In this document: in pieces, positions 8,900-16,933 of the stretch
Position numbering within the stretch: the first letter of the stretch is position 1
How the letters are laid out: each line of letters starts with the position of its first letter
DNA from: Flavonifractor porci
GTDB lineage: Bacteria > Bacillota > Clostridia > Oscillospirales > Oscillospiraceae
Direction: 5' to 3'
Length of the DNA stretch: 64,000 nucleotides
NCBI RefSeq assembly: GCF_037572415.1
Contig: NZ_JBBHLB010000002.1
Location: 62,001 to 126,000 of the forward strand
Translations under genes and position numbers: made by a program
The notes under the pieces: model-generated
Databases searched by the model: none
Told to the model about the DNA's origin: nothing
What the model saw: the letters and a program-made list of their open reading frames with translations, nothing else

Positions 8900-8900
8900 C

Positions 8901-9656
8901 ATGGACCGGCATACCCTGTACGAGACCCTGCGCGCCGCCCTGGCCGCCGCCCTGGAGGAGCACGGCCTCACCGGCTCGGCGGTGACCATCAAAGCCCGTG
9001 GGCTGACGCCGGAGGAGGCCATCGGCCGTACCCAGCGCACCGACTACCCCATCCTCACTGGTAAGGAGGTCATGCTGATGGCCGACTTCCAGGGGGCAAA
9101 GGGCCAGGCCTTCACCGATGCCCCCGCCCAGTTTGAGGGGGCTTTGGACCAGGTGCTGGCTTTGGATCTGGAGGGGGACCCTCACAGCCGGGGCCTGTTT
9201 ATCGCCACCCTGAACGCGGTGATGAAGTACCTGGGGCGGGCGGACAACACCGTCCACTGTAAGGACGGCGGGCCGGAGTTCTGCGCCCGCCACATGGTAG
9301 AGTGGGTGGCCGACAGCTACGGCACTCCGAAAATCGCCCTGGTGGGCTTCCAGCCCGCCCTCATCGCCGCCCTGTCCCGGTGGTTTCCCGTAAAAGTGCT
9401 GGACCTGAACCCGGACAACATCGGCAAGATGAAGGACGGCTGCCCGGTGCTGGACGGGGAGGCCGACCGTCAGGCTGTGGTGGGCTGGGCCGACCTGGTG
9501 CTGTGTACCGGCAGCACCCTGTGCAACGGCACCATTGTGGACTATCTGGATCTGGACAAAGAGGTGGTGTTCTTCGGCACCACCCTGGCAGGGGCCGCCC
9601 CCATTCTGGGGCTGAAGCGGGCCTGCTTTGCCGACCGGAGCCTGGAAGAGGCCTGA
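8901..9656 (+). CDS. DUF4213/DUF364 putative heavy-metal chelation protein
   Basis: A 251-residue cytoplasmic protein matching the DUF364 family: an N-terminal domain (about residues 1-85) and a Rossmann-like C-terminal domain beginning GTPKIALVGFQPALI, with DLVLCTGSTLCNGTI. The family is annotated as putative heavy-metal chelation from structure; no reaction is established. The ATG at 8901 is one base after the permease stop and follows AAGGAAGGG. Close packing with an oxyanion-type transporter hints at a role in metal or metal-cofactor handling. This is inference. Confidence 0.75.
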   Translation: MDRHTLYETLRAALAAALEEHGLTGSAVTIKARGLTPEEAIGRTQRTDYPILTGKEVMLMADFQGAKGQAFTDAPAQFEGALDQVLALDLEGDPHSRGLFIATLNAVMKYLGRADNTVHCKDGGPEFCARHMVEWVADSYGTPKIALVGFQPALIAALSRWFPVKVLDLNPDNIGKMKDGCPVLDGEADRQAVVGWADLVLCTGSTLCNGTIVDYLDLDKEVVFFGTTLAGAAPILGLKRACFADRSLEEA

Positions 9657-9670
9657 CAGAGGGGAAAAAC

Positions 9671-9699
9671 AAAACGGCCGCCGAAAGGCGGCCGTTTTT
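9671..9699. terminator. Bidirectional rho-independent terminator
   Basis: A 12-bp stem (arm AAAACGGCCGCC) with a GAAA tetraloop followed by T residues. The A-rich left arm gives a U-tract on the other strand, so it can also end the convergent kinase gene. Confidence 0.85.
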
Positions 9700-9712
9700 G
9701 GCGCTTTGGGGA

Positions 9713-10543
9713 TCAGTTCAGGCGCTGGACCAGGTAGGGAATGGCACGCTCAAATTCCACGCCGTACCAGTTGGCGTCAGGAGATTCCAGGGTACAGCGG
9801 ATGGACTCCACCGTATAGTCGGCGGCCAGGGCCAGGGCGTCCCCCAGGGACTGGCCCCGGGTGAGGGCGCCCACGCAGGTGGAGGCAAATACGTCGCCGG
9901 TGCCGTGGAAGCTGGCGGGCAGGTGCTGGGTGAAGTAGCTGCCGTACTGGCCGGTGACCTTGTCGTAATACATGACGCCCAGCTTGCCCGGCTCAAAGCT
10001 GACGCCGGTGAGGGCCACATACCGGGGACCCAGGGCGGCCAGAGCCTGGAGCATCTCCTTAATATAGCCCTCGTCATGCTCCGTGCGGTAGGGCAGGCCG
10101 GTGAGCAGGCTGGCCTCGGTGAGGTTGGGCAGGATCAGGTCGGCCTTGGCGCATACCCGGGCCATCTGGGCGGGGAAGTCGGGCCCGAAAGCGGGGTAAA
10201 GCTTGCCGTTGTCCGCCATCACCGGGTCCACCACAATGAGGCTGCCCTCCCGCCGGAAGGCGTCAAAGAAGGCGCACACATAGTCGATCTGCTCCGCGGA
10301 GGCCAGATAGCCGGTGTAAACGGCGTCAAAACCCAGGCCGCTCTCCTTCCAGTGGGCGGCGATGGGCTCAATCTGGTCGGTGAGATCCTTGCAGGTGAAG
10401 CCGGAGAACATGGTATGGGTGGACAGCACCGCCGTGGGGACGATGGAGCACTCCACACCCATGGCTGAGATGATGGGCAGGGCTACCGTCAGGGAGCATT
10501 TGCCCAGGCAGGAGATATCCTGAATGCTGACGATCCGTTTCAA
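9713..10543 (-). CDS. Pyridoxal/pyridoxamine kinase, PfkB/ThiD-like
   Basis: A 276-residue ribokinase-fold kinase of the PdxY/PdxK group that phosphorylates vitamin B6 vitamers. KRIVSIQDISCLGKCSLTVALPIISAMG at the N-terminus, VVDPVMADNGKLYP in the middle and FHGTGDVFASTCVGAL (anion hole and catalytic Asp) are diagnostic. I place the start at TTG (10541-10543), because AGAAAGGA is about ten bases upstream; a GTG at 10552 is also in frame but too close to that site. An extended -10 (TGTTATACT, 10577-10585) lies upstream. Confidence 0.85.
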   Translation of the reverse strand: MKRIVSIQDISCLGKCSLTVALPIISAMGVECSIVPTAVLSTHTMFSGFTCKDLTDQIEPIAAHWKESGLGFDAVYTGYLASAEQIDYVCAFFDAFRREGSLIVVDPVMADNGKLYPAFGPDFPAQMARVCAKADLILPNLTEASLLTGLPYRTEHDEGYIKEMLQALAALGPRYVALTGVSFEPGKLGVMYYDKVTGQYGSYFTQHLPASFHGTGDVFASTCVGALTRGQSLGDALALAADYTVESIRCTLESPDANWYGVEFERAIPYLVQRLN

Positions 10544-10672
10544 GAACCGCACTTCCTTTCTGATTTCGTTGGGTGCAGTATAACAGAGAAACTGACCTCA
10601 TTAAAGTGTCACATATTGCTTTTTTGGTAAGGTCAGATCTGGGAAAAACTGCGTGAAGTCCGGTTTCTGCGG

Positions 10673-10730
10673 TTGCACATTGATACACAGGCGTATATAA
10701 TAAATAAGATCCGGCGAAAAAGCCGGATCT
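10673..10730 (+). promoter_or_regulatory. Promoter with a hairpin at the transcript 5' end
   Basis: TTGCAC (10673-10678), 17 bases, TATAAT (10696-10701). Transcription should begin near 10707, where a perfect 9-bp hairpin (AGATCCGGC / GCCGGATCT, 10707-10730) starts. The hairpin lacks a T-run and may protect the mRNA 5' end. Confidence 0.6.
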
Positions 10731-10821
10731 CAGCAAAAAACCTACTATTGTATCACCATTTCCCCCTCCAGCGTTGAGTTTTGCGCTGCTGGACGGGGAG
10801 AGGAAGGAAGGAAACAGAGGC

Positions 10822-11772
10822 ATGAACAAGCCTGTTCTTGTGGTCATGGCGGCGGGCATGGGCAGCCGCTACGGCGGGCTCAAGCAGATCGACCCCGTGG
10901 GGAGCCACGGCCAGATGATCATTGACTATTCCATCTATGACGCCCGGAGGGCCGGGTTTGAGACGGTGGTGTTTGTCATCAAGCACCAGATCGAGGACAC
11001 CTTCAAGGCGGCCATCGGCGACCGGCTCAGCCGTGTGATCGACGTGAAGTACGCCTATCAGGAGCTGGACGACCTGCCGGAGGGCTACGCCGTGCCGGCC
11101 GGCCGGGTGAAGCCCTGGGGCACCTGCCACGCGGTGCTGGCCGCCCGGAAAGTGGTGGACGGACCCTTCGCCGTCATCAACTCCGACGACTACTACGGCC
11201 CCCAGGCCTTCCGGGAGATCTATCAGTACCTGGAGAGCCACCCCGATCAGCCCGGTTGCTATGAGTACGCCATGGTGGGCTACCGCCTGGGCAACACCGT
11301 CACCGAGCACGGCCACGTGGCCCGGGGCGTGTGCGCCGAGGAGGGGGACCACTACCTGAAAGAGGTGGTGGAGCACACCCATATTGAGAAGGACGGGGCG
11401 GACGCCCGCAGCACCGAGGACGACGGCCAGACCTGGACCCACCTCAGCGGCGACACCATCGTGTCCATGAATCTGTGGGGCTTTACCCACAGCTTCCTCA
11501 CCGAGGCTCAAGCCCGGTTCCCCGCCTTCCTGGACAAGGCCCTGGCGGAAAACCCGGAGAAGGGGGAGTACTTCCTGCCCAGCGTGGTGACCCAGCTGCT
11601 GGAGGAGGGCAAGGCCCGGGTGAAGGTGCTCCGCAGCGCCGACAAGTGGTACGGCGTTACCTACCGGGAGGACAAGCCGGTGGTGGTGGCCGCGGTGAAG
11701 GCCATGACCGAGGCAGGTCTCTATCCCGATGATCTGTGGGGTGCGGCAGGTTCCTTCGCCCAGAGCAAGTGA
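10822..11772 (+). CDS. NTP-transferase (sugar nucleotidyltransferase) family protein
   Basis: A 316-residue protein with the nucleotide-binding N-terminus VVMAAGMGSRYGGLKQIDPVG at residues 7-27 and a metal-binding Asp pair in AVINSDDYYGP. It resembles GT-A fold nucleotidyltransferases that join NTPs to sugar phosphates. The sugar is not identifiable. AGGAAGGAAGG lies before the ATG at 10822; the frame is open earlier but without a site. It is a single-gene unit with its own promoter and a strong terminator, between a kinase and a serpin operon. Confidence 0.8.
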   Translation: MNKPVLVVMAAGMGSRYGGLKQIDPVGSHGQMIIDYSIYDARRAGFETVVFVIKHQIEDTFKAAIGDRLSRVIDVKYAYQELDDLPEGYAVPAGRVKPWGTCHAVLAARKVVDGPFAVINSDDYYGPQAFREIYQYLESHPDQPGCYEYAMVGYRLGNTVTEHGHVARGVCAEEGDHYLKEVVEHTHIEKDGADARSTEDDGQTWTHLSGDTIVSMNLWGFTHSFLTEAQARFPAFLDKALAENPEKGEYFLPSVVTQLLEEGKARVKVLRSADKWYGVTYREDKPVVVAAVKAMTEAGLYPDDLWGAAGSFAQSK

Positions 11773-11831
11773 TGACCCCTCAGGGAAAAGAATCTGCTGC
11801 CGCCGAAACCTTTTAAGGCGGCTTGGACCAT

Positions 11832-11869
11832 AAAAAAATCACATCCGCCAAAACGAATGTGATTTTTTT
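11832..11869. terminator. Bidirectional terminator
   Basis: A 13-bp stem (arm AAAAAAATCACAT) with T-runs on both strands, between convergent genes. Confidence 0.85.
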
Positions 11870-11877
11870 ATGGAGCG

Positions 11878-13338
11878 CTATCCGGGTTGGTTGACCACCC
11901 CGGCAAAGAGAGGCTGCCCCTGGCTGCTGGTGAGCAGGAAGAGGAAAGGCCGGTCCAGAGTGAAGTCCACCTCGTCCTCCGGCGGCATACTGCCCCCCCC
12001 CATGGCCATGACGGTGAAGGCGGCGGCGGTGAGGCCCTCCTCGTCCACCATCACCCGGGCGGCGTGGGTGGCCTGGGTGACAGAAATGTCCTCCACAGCT
12101 TCCGTCATGGGGGTGAAGTCGGACACCGCCGGGTCGAACACATCGGTGATCCCCATGGCCTGTAAGCCCTCGATCAGATCCAGCTGGCCGGATACGTCGA
12201 ACTTGGGCATGGACAGGTTGACTCTGAGGTATTTCTGGTTTTCCCACTCCCCGTTGGAGAGCAGGAACTCCATGGCCTCCGGGTCGGCCAGCAGCTGGTC
12301 TACGCTCACCCCTTCGTCGGGCAGCACCATCCACAGGGTGCCGCCGTACAGCACGGATTTCCCCACAGAGGAGAACTGATCCCCCCAGTAGTAGGTATCG
12401 GAGGAGAAGCTGTGCATGAAGTCGCACTTTACGTCCCTGTCGGGAGCGTGAAACGTGTCGGGGGCGGTGTTGGCCGGGTTGAACTCCTGGGCCCACCGGC
12501 CCTGGTAGTAGACGGTGGTGGCCAGAGCCAGCACCGTGTTTGGATCCAGGCTTACCTGGCCCGCCGCCTCCTTCAAAAGACCGCCGGTCTGGTCGTTGAG
12601 CCAGGCTTGCAGGGCCTGATCCAGCTTCGCCGAGCCCATCTCCCCCTGGTAGGAGGAGGCGTAGTAGGTGTCCGCCAGGGTGTCTAGGGTGGACTGGACG
12701 AAGGGCACATCCTCATTGAGCCACAGGGAGGAGGCCAGTACGCTGGTCAGCATCCCGTCGTCGTTGTAGTTGGCGTTCCACAGGGCCTTGGCCTGAGTGC
12801 GCAGGGTGTCGATGCTGTCGTGACCCAGCAGGTCCAGGATCTGCTGGCGGCTGCTGCCGTCGGTGAGCTCGGCCAGCATCCCCAGGGCGAAGTAGATGTT
12901 CATGGGGGAGCAGACCTTGTTTTCCGTTCCGCCGTCCCCCAGGAACTGGCGCAGGGCGGCGGCATAGTATCCGTTCAGGCCGCTGCCATAGCCCTCAGGC
13001 TGATTCTGCTGGGCGTTGTGGTCTTCCCGCCAGGCGTCGTGGTCGGCGCTCCAGCGGTCAAAATCCAGGGTGCCGTCGGGGTTCAGATAGTCTGCCTCGT
13101 TGGGGTAGGGGGCCATTTCCGGATACTCCGCCACCGCCAGGGCGGAGGCATGGCCCATCAGGGGACCCCCTCCTGGCCACAGCACGATGCCGATGACGAT
13201 GGCGGCGGCCGCCGCCACGGCGGTAAGCCCCATCCACAGGGGACGGCGGCGGGGTGTTTTTTGAGGCGGTTTATCTGCCCGGGCCACCAGCTCCGGGTCC
13301 ACGTGCTCCAGGCTGTCCAGCAGTTCGTCCGCTTTCAT
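11878..13338 (-). CDS. Membrane-anchored serpin family protein
   Basis: A 486-residue protein with a short cytoplasmic N-terminus (residues 1-33), one membrane segment (about 35-54) and a complete serpin domain outside (about 115-486). SPMNIYFALGMLAELT, the C-terminal RPFLFLLTSSQGQPLFAGVV and a reactive-centre hinge DEEGLTAAAFTVMA are visible. The small residues in the hinge suggest an inhibitory serpin. The start codon overlaps the stop of an ECF sigma gene by 4 bases, the place where an anti-sigma factor normally sits, and the N-terminus resembles the short tail of such proteins. It probably traps proteases at the cell surface. Confidence 0.88.
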   Translation of the reverse strand: MKADELLDSLEHVDPELVARADKPPQKTPRRRPLWMGLTAVAAAAAIVIGIVLWPGGGPLMGHASALAVAEYPEMAPYPNEADYLNPDGTLDFDRWSADHDAWREDHNAQQNQPEGYGSGLNGYYAAALRQFLGDGGTENKVCSPMNIYFALGMLAELTDGSSRQQILDLLGHDSIDTLRTQAKALWNANYNDDGMLTSVLASSLWLNEDVPFVQSTLDTLADTYYASSYQGEMGSAKLDQALQAWLNDQTGGLLKEAAGQVSLDPNTVLALATTVYYQGRWAQEFNPANTAPDTFHAPDRDVKCDFMHSFSSDTYYWGDQFSSVGKSVLYGGTLWMVLPDEGVSVDQLLADPEAMEFLLSNGEWENQKYLRVNLSMPKFDVSGQLDLIEGLQAMGITDVFDPAVSDFTPMTEAVEDISVTQATHAARVMVDEEGLTAAAFTVMAMGGGSMPPEDEVDFTLDRPFLFLLTSSQGQPLFAGVVNQPG

Positions 13339-13904
13339 ACTGTAAATCCCTCCTTGATCAGGTGATCCCGCAGCCGCTGCCGGGTGCGGAACAGGGTGGT
13401 TTTGATCTTGCTCTGGCTGAGTCCGTACCGCCGGGAAATGTCGGCGACAGGGTCGAAGAACCAGTACCGCCTCAGGAAAAGGTTCCGGGGCTCCTCAGGC
13501 AGGGCCTTGAGGAAGGCGTTCAGGCTCTCCCCCAGGGCCAGAGCGTCCACCAGTGCCTGGGTGTGGTCCGGGCCGGGGAGGCAGTCCTCCAGCTCCCGGG
13601 TGAGGGCGGTGAGCCGGGCGATCTGCCTCCGGCGGCTGAGGGCCCGGCAGCGGTCCAGTACCGTGTGGCGCATGAGCCGGGCCAGGAAGGGAAAGAGATA
13701 GTCCCTGGGCTGGTGGGGCGGGATGCTGTCCCAGGCCAGCAGGTAGGTATCGTTTTCGCACTCCTCCACCGTCAACCGGTCGGGCAGCAGATGGAAGCCC
13801 AGCTGCCGCAGTCGGCTGCCGTACTTATCCGACGCCGCCCGTATGCCCCCTTCGTCACGGTCCAGAAATAAGGTCACGATCTGGGCGTCCTCCACGGTGC
13901 TCAC
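13335..13904 (-). CDS. ECF-type RNA polymerase sigma factor
   Basis: A 189-residue sigma-70 family protein. Region 2 is around YLFPFLARLMRHTVLDRCRALSRRR and region 4 around LPEEPRNLFLRRYWFFDPVADISRRYGLSQSKIKTTLFRTR, a classical helix-turn-helix. It should direct transcription of a small regulon, likely including its own operon. I take GTG at 13904 as the start, with AGGAGAGGA just before it; GTG at 13895 is an alternative. The stop overlaps the start of the serpin gene, so the two are translationally coupled. Confidence 0.88.
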   Translation of the reverse strand: MSTVEDAQIVTLFLDRDEGGIRAASDKYGSRLRQLGFHLLPDRLTVEECENDTYLLAWDSIPPHQPRDYLFPFLARLMRHTVLDRCRALSRRRQIARLTALTRELEDCLPGPDHTQALVDALALGESLNAFLKALPEEPRNLFLRRYWFFDPVADISRRYGLSQSKIKTTLFRTRQRLRDHLIKEGFTV

Positions 13905-13993
13905 TCCTCTCCTGTGGGCTGGTGAAAAGGCCTTTCACCCCTGTCAGCGAGTTGAGAAGGGAAAAGGTTACAGTCAGAACTAATTTTTATGGG

Positions 13994-14028
13994 AAAAAGG
14001 GGCCTGCCATCGGCAGGCCCCTTTTTTT
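13994..14028 (-). terminator. Terminator of the guanine deaminase gene
   Basis: A 15-base arm (AAAAAGGGGCCTGCC) pairs with its complement across a 3-base loop directly after the stop codon, with a T-run on each side. Confidence 0.85.
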
Positions 14029-15298
14029 AGATCTGGGGGAAAGGCTGGGGGATCAATTCCCCGGCACAGTAGCGGGCGGCGATGTTCCGGTCGTCTCCGT
14101 CGTAGAGAAACTGCTCCAGCCGCTCGAAGGGGGTGCGCTCCACCAGCGCGTCCAGGGCGGAGGGACGGAGCACCAGGGCGTCAAATGCGAAGCCGGGCAG
14201 GAAGGCGCCCACCTGACCGAAGAAGGAGCCAGCCCCCCGGGTGGCCAGGTAGAAGGCCTCTGTCAGGGAGAGGGGGGGATGGTCGGGGTGGTTCAGCCAG
14301 TTCAGCTTGGAGGCCTGCACTGTGGCGGCCACGCTGCGGCTCAGGTGGGCGGTGTGGCCGCCGGCCACGTCGCTGGCCACACAGCACCGCAGTCCCAGCC
14401 CCAGATCCTGCCGCAGAGGCATGATGCCGCTGGACAGGTTGGTGTTGGACAGGGCGCAGTGGGCCAGCATGACGCCTTTGTCCCTGAGCAGAGTCTTTTC
14501 TCCGTCGGACAGGTGGATGGCGTGGGCCATGATGGTCTTGTCCTGCCGCAGCAGGCCGAAGTGCTCATATACCTGGGTATAGGTGGGGATGTCCGGGTGG
14601 AGCTGGGCCACCCAGGCCACCTCGCTGGGGTTCTCCGACAGGTGGGACTGGATGGGCAGGTCATATTTCTCTCCCAGCTGACCCAGCCCGTCCATCAGCC
14701 TGGCTGTGGTGGAGGGGACGAACCGGGGCGTGAGGATGAAGCCGGTGTGTTTCAGTTCCGCCCGGCTGCGGCAGATCAGTTCCTCGGTGTCCGCCAGGGA
14801 GGCGTCGGTGTCCTCCTGAAGTTCCGGAGGAGAGTTGCGGTCCATGTTCACCTTACCCACGAGGCCCCGGAGGCCGGAGGCCTCGGACAGCTCCATAAGA
14901 TGCCAGGCAGACTCCTTGTGGATGGTGGCAAAGGCGGCAAAGCGCAGGGTGCCCACCGCCCACAGGTGGTTGAGGAAAGCCTTCCATGCCCGGTCGGCAA
15001 AGGCTGGATCGGCAAAGCGGGCCTCCGCCGGGAAGGTATAGGTCTCCAGCCAGGGCAGCAGCTGCTTGTCGTAGCCGATGCCCCGGTTGATGATCTGGGG
15101 GGCGTGGATGTGCAAATCGGTAAAGGCGGGGATGATCAGGGCGTCCCCCCAGTCCTCCACCGGCTGACCGGCATACTCCGGGGGCAGGGTGTCGTACAGG
15201 CCCACAATGGTCCCGCCCTCAGAGACCAGGAAGACGTTTTGACGTACCTCCAGTTCCCCCAACGCGGGGGTGTGGAGGAAGGTTCCTTTCAGGATCAT
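14027..15298 (-). CDS. guaD: Guanine deaminase
   Basis: A 423-residue amidohydrolase that converts guanine to xanthine and ammonia. The zinc-site motifs occur in order: FTDLHIHAPQ near residue 60, PIQSHLSEN, MAHAIHL and VASDVAGGHT. MAHAIHLSDGEKTLLRDKG and AHCALSNTNLSSGIMPLR are characteristic of the GuaD group. AAAGGAGTACCAC precedes the ATG at 15298. It stands alone, ended by its own terminator. With hpt in the same window it fits purine salvage and use of guanine as a nitrogen source. Confidence 0.9.
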   Translation of the reverse strand: MILKGTFLHTPALGELEVRQNVFLVSEGGTIVGLYDTLPPEYAGQPVEDWGDALIIPAFTDLHIHAPQIINRGIGYDKQLLPWLETYTFPAEARFADPAFADRAWKAFLNHLWAVGTLRFAAFATIHKESAWHLMELSEASGLRGLVGKVNMDRNSPPELQEDTDASLADTEELICRSRAELKHTGFILTPRFVPSTTARLMDGLGQLGEKYDLPIQSHLSENPSEVAWVAQLHPDIPTYTQVYEHFGLLRQDKTIMAHAIHLSDGEKTLLRDKGVMLAHCALSNTNLSSGIMPLRQDLGLGLRCCVASDVAGGHTAHLSRSVAATVQASKLNWLNHPDHPPLSLTEAFYLATRGAGSFFGQVGAFLPGFAFDALVLRPSALDALVERTPFERLEQFLYDGDDRNIAARYCAGELIPQPFPQI

Positions 15299-15326
15299 GT
15301 GGTACTCCTTTCGGGGGTGGGACGGC

Positions 15327-15389
15327 TCAGGGCGCCAGTTCTACGGTGTAGCCCTGCTCCTTCAAACCGCTGACGATTCCGTCCGGGAT
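15327..15389 (-). pseudogene. 3'-end remnant of a TraB/GumN paralogue
   Basis: The 20 codons before a stop at 15327 read DGIVSGLKEQGYTVELAP, matching the end of the intact neighbour (GGIVSGLKELGYTVELVP). By my count about 51 of 61 bases agree. No further homology continues upstream, so it is the tail of a deleted tandem copy. Confidence 0.75.
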
Positions 15390-15436
15390 CAGTCCCACAA
15401 ACCGGAGCGGTCCGTGGGGCGCGCATGGATCAAATC

Positions 15437-15491
15437 TGCCGGACGGACAAAGTTCGTCCGGCATCAAGGTTTTGCCAGAGGCAAAACGCTT
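15437..15491. repeat. Hairpin repeat, partly shared with 41586-41613
   Basis: A 9-bp stem TGCCGGACG / CGTCCGGCA (15437-15463) is followed by a second hairpin whose core CAAGGTTTTGCC...GGCAAAACGCTTG recurs inverted near 41586-41613. No coding potential is seen here. The whole gap 15299-15534 holds only this and the gene remnant. Confidence 0.6.
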
Positions 15492-15534
15492 GGGCCGCCT
15501 GACGACGAAGCATGGTGGACCCAATGGGATTGGT

Positions 15535-16899
15535 TCAAGGCACCAGCTCCACAGTATAGCCCAGCTCCTTCAAACCACTGACGATTCCGCCGGGGTCCAC
15601 CATGTGGCCGGCGCCCACCGCCATAAAGTAGGTGTGGCTGCCCTCGGCCTCCAGATAGTTGGCGGCGGCCTTGATCATGCCGGGGTCCCGCTGGGTGAAC
15701 AGCTTGGAGTTGAGTTCGTCGGTGCTGCTGATGATGGCGGCCTTGTCATAGACCTTGCAGAAGGCTTCCGGGTCCCGGCTCTTCCAGGCGGCAAACATAG
15801 CGGAGAGGAGTTCCTCCTGCGCCTGGAGAGCCTTGTCGATCTCAGGGGAGGCGGCGGTGCCGGACAGGGTGCGCTCAAAACCGGCCAGGGCGGAGTCCAG
15901 ATAGGACTCCTGGTACTCGGGGGAGAGACCGTCAAAGATGCCTCCCTGGAAAGCGTAGGTCTCTACCGCGCCAATGGCCTTACCGGCATTGACGGCAGCG
16001 GAGTTCACATAGCTGTCAATAGCCATGGCGTTGGCGCCGGTAGTGTCGTTCTGCATGGACAGGGTGGAGAGGGTGGAGGCCAGCGCCCAGGGCTTATAGG
16101 CGTCCAGCCCGTTGGGGGCCATGCCCAGGGCGGCAGCCGCGGTCTGTACCCGCTGGTGGAGCTCGGGACTGATATGGTCGGCCAGAGTGGTGCCGTCCTG
16201 ATAGGTCTGGAGGCTTTGGAGCAGGGCGATGCCCTCCTGGTCGTTCAGATCCAGCTCAAAGATAACCTCCTCGGAAGCCTGGATGGCGTTGCGCACCGAC
16301 TTGTGGAGAGGGTAGACGTTGTCCCGGTCCAGATGGATGGTGCCCAGCAGGTACAGGGTGTTATTCCCGTTGGTGGCCTTCCACAGCAGCCCCTTGGAGC
16401 CAGCGTCCTGCTGGTCATAGATAGCCAGGATCAGCCGGTTGGCCATCACCATGGCTTCTTGATAGGTACAGGTGCGCTCCAGCGCCAGATTGCCGGCAGA
16501 GTCACCCTGAATCACGCCCAGCCCGGTCAGGAAGGCCTCCGCGCCGCCGTCCACACCAGAGAGGTCGTAGGTGGCTGCCTCCTGGTACAGAGCGTTCATC
16601 ACGCCGCCACGGGTGGTGTCCACCACCAGACCCTCGGCGTCTGCCTTGCGGGGTTCCAGCTGCAGAAGGGCCAGCTTGTCGGCCACCACCTTGGTCATGG
16701 ATTCCAGCTGCTCCATCGTTACCGGGCTCTGGATATAGGTGGTGTAGTTGTCATTCACCAGCCCCAGGGCATAGCTGTCGGCCAGCTGGCTCACCGCCCA
16801 GGGGGAGGGGTGCTGGGGCTCCGCCGCCAGCGTGGGCAGGGCCAGCAGAGCGGCGGAGAGCAGACCGGCCAGGGCTTTTTTCAGTAGGTTTCGTTTCAT
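15535..16899 (-). CDS. TraB/GumN family protein, exported
   Basis: A 454-residue protein with a signal peptide (KRNLLKKALAGLLSAALLALPTLAAE). Residues about 30-150 resemble S-layer-homology-like helices, and the rest is a TraB/GumN domain: LYLLGTIHLDRDNVYPLHKSV, EVIFELDLND and the C-terminal VGAGHMVDPGGIV. The conserved GTIH and GAGHM histidines are those of the Tiki/TraB putative metalloprotease clan. The substrate is unknown. AAAGGAGCATCCCT precedes the ATG at 16899. It is followed by the tail of a lost paralogue. Confidence 0.85.
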   Translation of the reverse strand: MKRNLLKKALAGLLSAALLALPTLAAEPQHPSPWAVSQLADSYALGLVNDNYTTYIQSPVTMEQLESMTKVVADKLALLQLEPRKADAEGLVVDTTRGGVMNALYQEAATYDLSGVDGGAEAFLTGLGVIQGDSAGNLALERTCTYQEAMVMANRLILAIYDQQDAGSKGLLWKATNGNNTLYLLGTIHLDRDNVYPLHKSVRNAIQASEEVIFELDLNDQEGIALLQSLQTYQDGTTLADHISPELHQRVQTAAAALGMAPNGLDAYKPWALASTLSTLSMQNDTTGANAMAIDSYVNSAAVNAGKAIGAVETYAFQGGIFDGLSPEYQESYLDSALAGFERTLSGTAASPEIDKALQAQEELLSAMFAAWKSRDPEAFCKVYDKAAIISSTDELNSKLFTQRDPGMIKAAANYLEAEGSHTYFMAVGAGHMVDPGGIVSGLKELGYTVELVP

Positions 16900-16933
16900 A
16901 GGGATGCTCCTTTCCTAATGTGGGGCGCTGTGT

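Noticed and set aside
9302..10468. 388-residue plus-strand frame across the end of the DUF364 gene and opposite the kinase
   Set aside because: It crosses a strong terminator and runs antisense to a recognisable B6 kinase.
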